DNA from: Solirubrobacteraceae bacterium
GTDB taxonomy: Bacteria > Actinomycetota > Thermoleophilia > Solirubrobacterales > Solirubrobacteraceae
Length of the DNA stretch: 5,785 bases
Direction: 5' to 3'
NCBI GenBank assembly: GCA_030447005.1
Contig: JAUJME010000110.1
Coordinates: forward strand, 1 to 5,785
The notes under the pieces: generated by a model
Database searches by the model: none
Seen by the model: the letters and a program-made list of their open reading frames with translations, nothing else
Told to the model about the DNA's origin: nothing
Position numbers and translations under genes: made by a program
In this document: positions 1 through 5,533 of the stretch, piece after piece
Layout: the number at the start of each line of letters is the position of its first letter
Position numbering within the stretch: the first letter of the stretch is position 1

Positions 1-1352
1 GTCAGCGGGGACCAGTCGCCGGGCGGCTCCTGCATGACGTCGCCGAGGTGGACGATCTGGCGGCGGACGTTGGGGACCTCGACGCCGACCGCCTGCTTGC
101 CGGGGATCGGCGCCAGGATGCGGATGTCGGCCGCCGCGAGCGCGTAGGCGAGGTCGTCCTTGAGCTGGGCGACCTTGCCGACCTTGATGCCCGGCGCCAG
201 GCGGATCTCGTAGCGGGTGATGTGCGGCCCCGAGACCATCCCGATGACCTGGGCCCTGACGCCGAAGTGGCCGAGCGCCTCGAGCAGCTGGGCGGCGACC
301 TTCTCCTGGCCGGCCGTGTCGGGGCGCGACGCCTGCTCGGTGGAGCGCTTGAGGAAGCGCGGGTCGGGGACGATCCAGTCGAACTCCGGATCGTCGGTGA
401 CCTCGGAGCGGTAGCGGCCCTGGGGCGTGAGCTTGGACGGGTCGGCGGTCGTGCGGGTGACGCCGGGCTCGTCGGTGTCGGGATCCTCGGCGAGGCGGGG
501 CTCCTCGGGCTCGTGCTCCGGCTCGGGCTGGGGTTCGGGCTCGGGCTCGGGCTCGGCGACCGGCTCGCCCCCGTAGAGATCCGGGAAGCGCTCGTCACCC
601 GACCAGAAGGTGGCGGCGGCGGGAGCCTCGAAGGTGGTGTCGGCCTCGTCTTCGGCGCCACTCACGGGCAGCGCGCGCGTGACCGCCGACTGCTCGACGG
701 CCTCGAGCGCCGCGAGCTCCTCCGCGGCGGCGCGGCGGCGCGCGACGGCGGCGCTCGCCTGCGTCGTCGTCTCGCGGACGCGCCGGCCCGTGCCCTGGAC
801 CACGCTCGCCACGGACGCCCCCGTGAGCAGCAGCACGCCGGCCACGAACAGGAAGGTCGCGATCACGTGGGCGCCGGCAGTCGAGAAGAGCGTGGACGAG
901 AGCCAGTAGAGGCCCTCGCCGAGCGCCCCGCCGTGCGCCTTGGCGAACGCCGCGTCCCAGCCGCGCGGGCGCCCGTCGACGGCGCCGGCGCCGATCCCGA
1001 GGGTCCCCGCCGCGAGCCCGAGGCAGAGCGCCGCGAAGAGGCAGAGCCCGCCGGCCCGGAACGGGCGGACGGCCGGCAGCACGGGGCGCAGGACGAGCAC
1101 CGCCCCCCCGACGAACAGCGCGGCCGGCGCGACGTAGTGAGCCGCGCCGATGAGGAGGCGCAGCCCCTCGACGAGCCCCTCCCCCGCCTCCCCGCCGGCC
1201 CAGCCGAGGTAGACGACGAAGGAGAGCAGCACCGCGAGGGCGACGAGCCCCAGGCCCAGCAGGTCGAAGTGGTGCTGCTCGAGCACGGGCAGCCGCGGCG
1301 GCCAGGCGGGCGCGCCGCGACGGGCGCGGGGCTTGGACTTCGCGGGCGGCAT
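1..1352 (-). CDS. ftsK: DNA translocase FtsK/SpoIIIE, N-terminal part (runs off left edge)
   Basis: FtsK-type proteins are membrane-anchored hexameric ATPases that pump DNA through the closing division septum and assist chromosome dimer resolution. The 450 codons visible show a basic N-terminus, then four hydrophobic segments at about residues 31-51, 72-92, 101-121 and 160-184, matching the 4TM anchor of the family. A charged linker follows, with a Glu-Pro run at about 267-285. From about 320 the alpha part of the motor begins, with the family-typical stretches GPHITRYEIRLAPGIKVGKV (375-394) and ILAPIPGKQAVGVEVPN (412-428). The Walker A/B motor and the DNA-reading gamma domain lie outside the window. 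The start is the ATG at 1352-1350, with AAAGGG (1368-1363) ten bases upstream as ribosome binding site. The gene is divergent from the response regulator. Family assignment is secure. Whether the host uses it for division, sporulation-like segregation or both cannot be read here. Confidence 0.95.
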   Translation of the reverse strand, partial: MPPAKSKPRARRGAPAWPPRLPVLEQHHFDLLGLGLVALAVLLSFVVYLGWAGGEAGEGLVEGLRLLIGAAHYVAPAALFVGGAVLVLRPVLPAVRPFRAGGLCLFAALCLGLAAGTLGIGAGAVDGRPRGWDAAFAKAHGGALGEGLYWLSSTLFSTAGAHVIATFLFVAGVLLLTGASVASVVQGTGRRVRETTTQASAAVARRRAAAEELAALEAVEQSAVTRALPVSGAEDEADTTFEAPAAATFWSGDERFPDLYGGEPVAEPEPEPEPQPEPEHEPEEPRLAEDPDTDEPGVTRTTADPSKLTPQGRYRSEVTDDPEFDWIVPDPRFLKRSTEQASRPDTAGQEKVAAQLLEALGHFGVRAQVIGMVSGPHITRYEIRLAPGIKVGKVAQLKDDLAYALAAADIRILAPIPGKQAVGVEVPNVRRQIVHLGDVMQEPPGDWSPL

Positions 1353-1362
1353 ACGGCGGGCA

Positions 1363-1368
1363 CCCTTT
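1363..1368 (-). promoter_or_regulatory. Ribosome binding site of ftsK
   Basis: Reading on the minus strand, AAAGGG lies ten bases before the ATG at 1352. It supports that start over later in-frame codons. Unlike the divergent regulator gene, ftsK therefore appears to have a normal untranslated leader. Confidence 0.5.
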
Positions 1369-1404
1369 CGGCGCCCTCGGGCCGAACCCTGCCGCAGCGC
1401 CCTT

Positions 1405-1410
1405 TAGGAT
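1405..1410 (+). promoter_or_regulatory. Candidate -10 element for leaderless transcription of the response regulator
   Basis: TAGGAT fits the actinobacterial -10 pattern TANNNT and occupies exactly -12 to -7 relative to the ATG at 1417. Transcription would then begin at the start codon itself. There is no good Shine-Dalgarno sequence before this ATG. No convincing -35 hexamer is visible 16-18 bases upstream. The histidine kinase gene has the same arrangement. Confidence 0.5.
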
Positions 1411-1416
1411 CAGGGC

Positions 1417-2106
1417 ATGGAGACCTCCGCCCGCCCCGCCCGCGTCCTGATCGTCGAGGACGACGACGACATCGCCCAGGTCCTCCAGCGCTCGCTGCGC
1501 CTCGAGGGCTACGAGGTCCGCATCGCGAGCGACGGCGTCGCGGCGCTCGACGAGACACAGGCCTTCCTCCCCGACCTCATCGTGCTCGACCTCGGGCTCC
1601 CCCGGATGGACGGCATCGACGTCGCCCGGACCCTGCGCGCCAACGAGGACGACACGCCGATCCTCATGCTGACGGCGCGGGACGCGCTCGAATCCCGCGT
1701 GGAGGGGCTCGACGTGGGCGCCGACGACTACCTGGTCAAGCCGTTCGAGCGCCAGGAGCTGCTGGCCCGGCTGCGCGCGCTGCTGCGCCGGCGACCGCCG
1801 CGCGGGATGGCGCCGCTGGTGGTCGGCGACCTCACCCTCAACCCCGACACCCACGAGGTCTTCCGCGGCGAGCGGTCGATCGAGCTCACCCAGCGGGAGT
1901 TCGAGCTGCTGGAGTACCTCATGCGCAACGAGCGCCTCGTCATCTCGCGCCAGAAGCTGCTCGACGAGGTCTGGGGCTATGACCCCTTCTCGATCACCAA
2001 CACGATCGAGGTCTTCGTCTCGAACCTCCGGCGCAAGCTCGAGGCGGGCGGCGAGCCGCGGCTCCTGCACACCGTGCGGGGCGCCGGCTACGTGCTGCGG
2101 GTGTGA
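1417..2106 (+). CDS. OmpR/PhoB-family two-component response regulator
   Basis: This is a 229-residue DNA-binding regulator activated by phosphorylation, the usual length for the family. The receiver domain (about 9-122) has the acidic pair at E14/D15, the phospho-acceptor D58 in IVLDLGLP, the switch threonine T86 in MLTARD, and K108 in the LVKPF motif. The winged-helix effector domain (about 133-229) carries the family signatures ELTQREFELLEYLM, VISRQKLLDEVWG, NTIEVFVSNLRRKLE and the terminal HTVRGAGYVLRV. All catalytic residues are present, so it should be functional. The likely partner is the sensor kinase at 3123-4583, two genes downstream on the same strand. It resembles MprA-, TcrA- or CseB-type regulators, but the target genes and the signal cannot be told from sequence. 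Its stop overlaps the next start by four bases (GTGA), suggesting translational coupling. Confidence 0.96.
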   Translation: METSARPARVLIVEDDDDIAQVLQRSLRLEGYEVRIASDGVAALDETQAFLPDLIVLDLGLPRMDGIDVARTLRANEDDTPILMLTARDALESRVEGLDVGADDYLVKPFERQELLARLRALLRRRPPRGMAPLVVGDLTLNPDTHEVFRGERSIELTQREFELLEYLMRNERLVISRQKLLDEVWGYDPFSITNTIEVFVSNLRRKLEAGGEPRLLHTVRGAGYVLRV

Positions 2107-2559
2107 AGGAGGCCGTCCAGCCGTTCCTGCTCATCCCGGTGGCGTTCATGCCCTGGGACTGCTCTTCGCGTACCTCGGGGTCCGCGAGCAGCGCAAGGCC
2201 CGCGCGTTCCGCGCGCGAGCGGCACGAGCGACCGGGCTGGTCACCGAGGTCCGCAACCGCTGGGTCGAATCGGTCAACATCGGCGACGGCGGCTCGCTGA
2301 CGCGCTGCCCCGTCGTGCGCTTCACCCTCCCCGACGGCCGGGAGGTCGAGACGGAGACGCCCGGCGGGAACCCGGCGCCCGCCAAGGAGGGAGCCCAGGT
2401 CACCGTCCTCTACGACCCCGGCTCGCCGACGAACGCGCTCATCGACACCCGCTCTGGGCCGACGGGACGACCGGCTGCTTCGTCGCCGTCGGCGTCGTCT
2501 TCGCCCTGTTCGGGGCGCTCTTCCTGGCCGGGATGCTCGCGCTGATGTCGGTTGACTGA
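2103..2559 (+). pseudogene. DUF3592-like membrane protein, interrupted by two frameshifts
   Basis: No single frame is open here, but three successive frames join into one coherent protein of about 152 residues. From the GTG at 2103 (overlapping the regulator stop) the frame gives MKEAVQPFLLIPVAFM. Near 2150 it shifts to a second frame giving LGLLFAYLGVREQRKARAF and a soluble stretch with RCPVVRFTLPDGREVETET and VTVLYDPGSPTNALIDTR. Near 2454 it shifts to a third frame giving WADGTTGCFVAVGVVFALFG and ending MSVD at 2557. Each shift is explained by one missing base. The layout is N-terminal TM helix, beta-rich middle with a [V]VRF...DG...VLYDP pattern, then C-terminal TM helix, which is that of DUF3592 proteins, whose function is unknown. 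Flanking overlaps with both neighbours are intact, so sequencing or assembly errors are at least as likely as a real pseudogene. Confidence 0.75.
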
Positions 2560-3070
2560 GCCGAGCCCCTACGTCGTCCGCCGGCTCGAGCGGCGCCAGG
2601 TCGCCGTCGGCGTGCTCGCCCTCGCGGGCTACCTGACGGTCGTCGTCGGCGTCATGGACCGGCGGCCGAGCTGGTTCGCGCTCGCGATCGTCGCGCTCGG
2701 CGCCTACTCGGTATGGCGCGGATCGATCCTCCTGCGCGTGGACCGCGAGGGTGTCCTGATCGGCCGGGGCTTCGGGTACGCGTACGGAGACTCGCGCCCG
2801 CTGCGGGCGCAGGTGCCGTGGTCGTCGGTCGACGAGGTGCTCGTGGTCTCGGGCGGCGTCGGCGAGGAGGAGGTGGCCGTCCGCCTCACCCCCGACGCGC
2901 CGCTGCCCTGGGACGTCAAGGGCGTCATCCGCGACCCGGCCAACCCCGATCCGATCGCCTCCGAGCTGCGGACCCCACTTCCTCCCGGCCGGCTCGACCG
3001 GACGTCGCTCGCCGCGGCGGTGGCCGGGTTCGGCGGCGGCGTCCCGCTCCTGGACCGGCCGAACGCCTAA
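2552..3070 (+). CDS. Small two-TM membrane protein with PH-like C-terminal part, function unknown
   Basis: This 172-residue protein starts with a short basic segment (VVRRLERR) and two hydrophobic helices at about 17-35 and 40-56. A mostly soluble tail follows, with ILLRVDREGVLIGRG (59-73) and AQVPWSSVDEVLVV (86-99). That pattern, a beta-strand pair followed by a 'W..V..V' strand, is typical of bacterial PH-like membrane proteins, though the match is by eye only. The TTG at 2552 is the only possible start: the frame is closed by a stop at 2543, and later GTG codons would cut the first helix. It overlaps the end of the DUF3592-like gene by eight bases, so the two are probably cotranslated. Sitting between a regulator and its kinase, it might be a signalling accessory or merely a passenger of the operon. 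Nothing in the sequence decides between these. Confidence 0.75.
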   Translation: MTEPSPYVVRRLERRQVAVGVLALAGYLTVVVGVMDRRPSWFALAIVALGAYSVWRGSILLRVDREGVLIGRGFGYAYGDSRPLRAQVPWSSVDEVLVVSGGVGEEEVAVRLTPDAPLPWDVKGVIRDPANPDPIASELRTPLPPGRLDRTSLAAAVAGFGGGVPLLDRPNA

Positions 3071-3110
3071 AACCCCGCTGAAGATTCGCCTGCAAACCGC
3101 GGCACGGACC

Positions 3111-3116
3111 TACCAT
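3111..3116 (+). promoter_or_regulatory. Candidate -10 element for leaderless transcription of the histidine kinase
   Basis: TACCAT fits TANNNT and lies at -12 to -7 relative to the GTG at 3123, the same geometry as upstream of the response regulator. There is no Shine-Dalgarno-like run before the GTG. The 52-base gap after the preceding stop gives room for a separate promoter, so the kinase may be expressed both from here and by read-through from 1405. A clear -35 box is not visible. Confidence 0.5.
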
Positions 3117-3122
3117 CGGAAC

Positions 3123-4583
3123 GTGACGCGCTTGCGCACCGGTCCCGGCAAGCTCTCCGCCGCCTACCGGCGGATCCCGATCCGCTGGCGCCTGGCGGGC
3201 GGCTCGGCCGCGCTGACCATGGTGATCCTCATGGGCTTCGCGGCGATCGTCGGAGCCCTGACGACGCAGCGGATCCAGGAGGAGTTCGACGACCGCGTGG
3301 CCCGCAGCGCCGACGCGCTGGCCCGCGACCTCGAGGTGCGGATCGAGCGCAACCGCAAGCCGACGATCATCGGCCGGTTCCCACTCCGGGAGTACGCCGC
3401 GTCGCAGAGCGCGATCATCCGGGTCGTCACCCGGGACGGCGACATCCTCAGGGGCAGCGACCGCAACGGGCCCTTCTTCCCCGCCCCGGGCTTCGGATTC
3501 ACCCTGCCCAACTACCAGGGCTACCGGGTGGAGACGCGGCCCATCCTCGTGCGGACCTTCGACGGCCGCTTCGGCGAAGGCGCCTTCGTCCAGTACGCAC
3601 AGCGCAACTCCGACGTCGAGGCGACGGCGCGCAGGGTCCGCGGGTTCCTGCTGCTCGGCGTGGTGGGCGGGACGGTCCTGGCCCTCCTCGCCGGCCTGGC
3701 GACCGCGCGCCGCGCGATGGCGCCCGTCTCCGAGCTCACCGCCGCCGCCCGGCGGATCGAGCGCACGCGGGACACCGCGACCCAGATCCCGAAGCCGGAG
3801 GCCGACGACGAGGTCGCCGAGCTGGCCGAGACGCTCGAGGGCATGCTCGACGCCCTCGGCAGCGCGCGCGGCGAGACCGAGGCCGCGCTCGCCCGCCAGC
3901 GGGAGTTCGTCGCCGACGCCTCCCACGAGCTGCGCACGCCGCTGACCTCCGTCCTCGCCAACCTCGAGCTGCTCGAGGAGACGCTCGAGGGCGAGCAGCG
4001 CGAGGCTGCCGCCTCGGCCCTGCGCTCCTCGCGCCGCATGCGCCGGCTGGTGGCCGACCTGCTCCTCCTCGCCCGCGCCGACGCCGGCCGCGTCGCCCGC
4101 CACGAGCCGATCGACCTCTCGAGCGTCGTGGCCGAGGCGGCCGGGGAGCTCGAGCCGGTCGCCGGCGATCACGAGCTCCAGGTCGACGCCGCCCCGGGCG
4201 CCGTCGTGATGGGCGCGCGCGACGAGCTGCACCGCCTCGTCCTCAACCTGATGGAGAACGCGCTGCGCCACACCGATCCCGGTACGGCGGTCGAGGCGTC
4301 GGTGACCCGCGAGGGCGGGACGGTCGTCCTGGCCGTCGAGGACGACGGTCCGGGTATCCCGCCCGAGATGGCCGACAAGGTCTTCGAACGCTTCTTCCGC
4401 GGCGCGTCGGACCGCGGCGGCTCCTCCGGGCTCGGCCTCGCCATCGTCCGCGCAGTGGCCGACTCCCACGCCGGCACCGTCAGCCTCGTGCCGCCGCTCG
4501 ACGGCCGCGGCGCGCGCTTCGAGGTGCGCCTCCCGGAGACCACCCCGGCCCGCCAACCGGAGACCGCGACGACACCGGCCTGA
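3123..4583 (+). CDS. Sensor histidine kinase (HAMP, HisKA, HATPase)
   Basis: This 486-residue membrane sensor kinase autophosphorylates on a histidine and passes the phosphate to a response regulator, most likely the one at 1417-2106. There are TM helices at about 24-46 and 174-194, bracketing an extracytoplasmic sensor region of roughly 125 residues with no recognised ligand fold. A HAMP linker follows (about 195-248). The dimerisation/phospho-acceptor domain has FVADASHELRTPLTS with H268. The ATP-binding domain carries the N box LVLNLMENALRH (N375, N379), G1 box VEDDGPGIP (404-412), F box KVFERFF (419-425) and G2 box GSSGLGLAIV (433-442). All key residues are present. Overall it is closest to MprB/TcrY-type actinobacterial kinases. 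The Pro/Thr-rich tail after the last strand is short and unremarkable. The signal sensed is unknown. Confidence 0.96.
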   Translation: MTRLRTGPGKLSAAYRRIPIRWRLAGGSAALTMVILMGFAAIVGALTTQRIQEEFDDRVARSADALARDLEVRIERNRKPTIIGRFPLREYAASQSAIIRVVTRDGDILRGSDRNGPFFPAPGFGFTLPNYQGYRVETRPILVRTFDGRFGEGAFVQYAQRNSDVEATARRVRGFLLLGVVGGTVLALLAGLATARRAMAPVSELTAAARRIERTRDTATQIPKPEADDEVAELAETLEGMLDALGSARGETEAALARQREFVADASHELRTPLTSVLANLELLEETLEGEQREAAASALRSSRRMRRLVADLLLLARADAGRVARHEPIDLSSVVAEAAGELEPVAGDHELQVDAAPGAVVMGARDELHRLVLNLMENALRHTDPGTAVEASVTREGGTVVLAVEDDGPGIPPEMADKVFERFFRGASDRGGSSGLGLAIVRAVADSHAGTVSLVPPLDGRGARFEVRLPETTPARQPETATTPA

Positions 4584-4613
4584 GCGACGTGTCTGGAGCG
4601 ACTGGCCGGCTTC

Positions 4614-4628
4614 TGGACGCATGTCCGA
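4614..4628 (+). repeat. Palindromic box 1 (TGGACGCATGTCCGA)
   Basis: The core is GGAC-N4-GTCC. It sits at -50 to -36 from the inferred start of the copy 1 transcript, abutting the candidate -35. Box 2 keeps the same spacing in copy 2. That position suits an activator or repressor operator, and the DNA could alternatively form a short hairpin in RNA. Confidence 0.5.
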
Positions 4629-4657
4629 TTCCGCTGGTTCCGTCCAACCCGTAGCTT
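4629..4657 (+). promoter_or_regulatory. Candidate promoter of repeat copy 1
   Basis: TTCCGC (4629-4634) and TAGCTT (4652-4657, pattern TANNNT) are separated by 17 bases. The same pair with the same spacing recurs in copy 2, while part of the spacer differs. The strictly kept CCAACCCGTA before the -10, followed by CGTC at 4664, could instead be the -35/-10 of an ECF sigma promoter, though its spacing would be slightly short. Confidence 0.35.
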
Positions 4658-4780
4658 CGGCCCCGTCAGGCCAGTCACTACGAGATTCCGGACCGTCGGC
4701 GTTGCAGCGCACCGGTCGGGGGAAGGGGCGGGGAACATGGGTTACAAGTGGTAGAGCCGACTCAGCCTTGAAGCTCGATC

Positions 4781-4812
4781 GAAGAGCGCCCGCCGGGCGC
4801 TCTTCGTGTTTC
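4781..4812 (+). terminator. Intrinsic terminator of repeat copy 1
   Basis: A perfect 11-bp stem, GAAGAGCGCCC (4781-4791) with GGGCGCTCTTC (4795-4805), closes a three-base GCC loop. GTGTTTC follows as a modest U-rich tail. The right arm and tail (GCGCTCTTCGTGTTTC) are identical in copy 2, while the left arm and loop differ so as to keep pairing. It may also end transcription from the upstream kinase gene. Confidence 0.75.
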
Positions 4813-5079
4813 CGGGGCCGTAGACCGTCAGGCGAGGACGAGCGTCCCCTCGCCGGCTCCGCGGAGCTCGGCCACGCGCAGCGCTGCAGGACCCGCGCCG
4901 GGGCTCGCCACCGGCCGGAAGAGCCGCGTGCGGAGTTCGGGTCCGGCGCTGGGCGTGGGGCTTGGCGAGCCCGGCCCATGACGCAGCGCTCCTGGCCTTT
5001 GCGGCGAGGGCCGACGACGCGGGCAGGCCGCCGCCTGGGCGAGGTCGACGTCCATGCCCGGGAGTGAACCAGCCGCCTT
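4813..5079. other. Stretch with no convincing gene; possible decayed minus-strand reading frame
   Basis: The only candidate is a minus-strand frame from an ATG at 5055 to a stop at 4828 (75 codons), ending RVAELRGAGEGTLVLA. It has no ribosome binding site that I trust, is very rich in Arg/Pro/Ala, and matches no family I recognise. It could be the tail of a degraded gene. A 7-bp inverted repeat, GGCGAGG (4831-4837) with CCTCGCC (4848-4854), lies at its end. No tRNA, rRNA or mobile-element gene is seen here. Confidence 0.3.
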
Positions 5080-5112
5080 AAAGCGAAAGGCCCCCGCTGG
5101 TGAGCGGAGGCC
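5080..5112 (-). terminator. Intrinsic terminator on the minus strand
   Basis: The arms GGCCCCCGCT (5089-5098) and AGCGGAGGCC (5103-5112) pair at nine of ten positions around a four-base loop. Read on the minus strand the hairpin is followed by TTTCGCTTT. It would end a minus-strand transcript passing through the decayed copy at 5132-5190, although no minus-strand protein gene is visible there. Confidence 0.65.
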
Positions 5113-5131
5113 GGTGGTCGCTACTGCTGTC

Positions 5132-5190
5132 CTCGGTAGTCAGGCCGTGACTACGAGATTCCCGAACCGATGTTGCAGCACCGGGGCGGA
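5132..5190 (+). repeat. Decayed third copy of the repeat core
   Basis: It retains GTCAGGCC, GTGACTACGAGATTCC and GTTGCAGCACCGG in the order found in the two fuller copies. The box, promoter, purine run, tiny ORF and terminator are lost. Here the first hairpin is strong: CTCGGTAGTCA (5132-5142) pairs TGACTACGAG (5148-5157) with one bulged G around GGCCG. The second hairpin is CCG.TG/CA.CGG around the same TTGCAG loop (5173-5178), with one A-C mismatch. Confidence 0.6.
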
Positions 5191-5236
5191 GATGAGAGAC
5201 AGGTTACCCATCGGCATCGCGCTCGCAAGCCCTTAG

Positions 5237-5251
5237 TCGAACAAACGTCCA
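5237..5251 (-). repeat. Palindromic box 3, minus orientation (TGGACGTTTGTTCGA on minus strand)
   Basis: It matches boxes 1 and 2 at most positions but lies on the opposite strand. With a few flanking bases (ACTAAGGGC on the minus strand) it closely repeats box 4. It stands at the right end of the decayed copy, as box 4 stands at the right end of copy 2. Confidence 0.5.
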
Positions 5252-5261
5252 GGTGCTGGAA

Positions 5262-5293
5262 CGCAAAAGGCCCGCGCGGTCGAGGCACGGGCC
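5262..5293 (-). terminator. Intrinsic terminator on the minus strand, upstream of copy 2
   Basis: GGCCCG (5269-5274) pairs with CGGGCC (5288-5293), with two more pairs possible inside the loop. On the minus strand it is followed by TTTTGCG. It would stop any minus-strand RNA that runs antisense through copy 2. In the plus direction the tail (AGCTTTC) is weaker. Confidence 0.6.
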
Positions 5294-5300
5294 AGCTTTC

Positions 5301-5315
5301 TGGACGTATGTCCGA
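5301..5315 (+). repeat. Palindromic box 2 (TGGACGTATGTCCGA)
   Basis: It differs from box 1 at one base and keeps the GGAC-N4-GTCC core, the same distance to the candidate promoter, and the downstream GATTCCG. With box 4 on the other strand it forms an imperfect 15-bp inverted repeat (13 of 15) bounding 5301-5548. Confidence 0.5.
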
Positions 5316-5344
5316 TTCCGTTCCGAGCGTCCAACCCGTACCTT
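5316..5344 (+). promoter_or_regulatory. Candidate promoter of repeat copy 2
   Basis: TTCCGT (5316-5321) and TACCTT (5339-5344) have the same 17-base spacing as in copy 1. The predicted start, about 5351, falls at the beginning of GTCAGGCC, which is also where similarity with the decayed third copy begins. Confidence 0.35.
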
Positions 5345-5468
5345 CTCTCGCGTCAGGCCAGTGACTACGAGATTCCGGACCAAGGTGTTGCAGCACCGAG
5401 GTCGGAGGAAGGGGCAGGGGACCATGGCTTACAAGCGCTAGAGCGCCCGACCAAACTTCTTCACGAGT

Positions 5469-5497
5469 GAGCGCCGAAAGGCGCTCTTCGTGTTTCT
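5469..5497 (+). terminator. Intrinsic terminator of repeat copy 2
   Basis: GAGCGCC (5469-5475) pairs with GGCGCTC (5480-5486) around a GAAA tetraloop, followed by TTCGTGTTTCT. Additional outer pairing, ACGA with TCGT, is possible. The tail matches the copy 1 terminator, while the left arm and loop are different. Confidence 0.75.
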
Positions 5498-5509
5498 AGA
5501 CCCGTTATC

Positions 5510-5527
5510 GGCCGCTCCGTAGCGGCC
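5510..5527 (-). terminator. Hairpin 22 bases behind the HD-GYP gene
   Basis: A perfect 7-bp stem, GGCCGCT (5510-5516) with AGCGGCC (5521-5527), has a four-base loop. It is placed as a terminator for the minus-strand gene that stops at 5549, but it has no T-run after it on that strand. It may therefore be a weak terminator or mRNA-end stabiliser, or a structural part of the repeat. Confidence 0.4.
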
Positions 5528-5533
5528 CTTGAG

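Larger units (their letters stand above)
4604..4812 (+). ncRNA. Candidate small RNA / tiny-ORF transcription unit, copy 1
   Basis: This stretch resembles 5291-5497. After the box at 4614, 67 of the first 80 aligned bases are identical without gaps, and only small indels follow. In order it holds the palindromic box (4614-4628), a candidate promoter (4629-4634 and 4652-4657), and a hairpin region. The hairpin has GACC (4691-4694) pairing GGTC (4714-4717), and inside it GCG/CGC around the loop TTGCAG (4702-4707). Then come a purine-rich GGAAGGGG stretch, a five-codon ORF MGYKW (4737-4754) and a strong terminator. A transcript from about 4664 to 4812 would be about 149 nt. Differences between the copies do not favour third codon positions in any obvious frame, so an RNA or DNA role seems likelier than a protein. 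No known RNA family was recognised. It begins right behind the kinase stop and could also be a processed 3' end of that mRNA. Confidence 0.5.
5291..5497 (+). ncRNA. Candidate small RNA / tiny-ORF transcription unit, copy 2
   Basis: This is the second full copy of the unit at 4604-4812, with the same order: box (5301-5315), candidate promoter (5316-5321 and 5339-5344), hairpins, purine stretch, five-codon ORF and terminator. A first small hairpin pairs GTCA (5352-5355) with TGAC (5362-5365). The second pairs GACC (5378-5381) with GGTC (5400-5403), and GGTG (5384-5387) with CACC (5394-5397), around TTGCAG. The inner GTG/CAC here is GCG/CGC in copy 1, a compensatory change. AAGGGG lies nine bases before ATG GCT TAC AAG CGC TAG (5424-5441, MAYKR). 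A transcript from about 5351 would be about 147 nt. It may be a regulatory RNA, a leader-peptide-like mRNA, or a transcribed part of a non-autonomous mobile repeat. Confidence 0.5.

Noticed and set aside
48..1982. Very long plus-strand open frame across ftsK and the regulator
   Set aside because: It is an antisense and out-of-frame shadow in GC-rich DNA. ftsK on the minus strand and the regulator in another plus frame both have clear domains.
2925..4979. 684-codon minus-strand open frame opposite the kinase
   Set aside because: It is the antisense shadow of the kinase, with low-complexity Arg/Gly/Glu composition and no domain signature.
5400..5423. SRP RNA-like loop (GGAGGAAGGGGC)
   Set aside because: The invariant GGAAGGAAGCAGC-type helix 8 loop is not present, and the GGTC arm pairs upstream in both copies.
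5253..5441. Plus-strand frame through copy 2 (…FWTYVRFRSERPTRTF…, ending MAYKR), parallel to a frame in copy 1
   Set aside because: The two peptides look alike only because the DNA is repeated. Differences are not biased to third positions, and the copy 1 frame has no start codon after the kinase stop. The minus-strand frames sharing RNLVVTGLT are rejected for the same reason.
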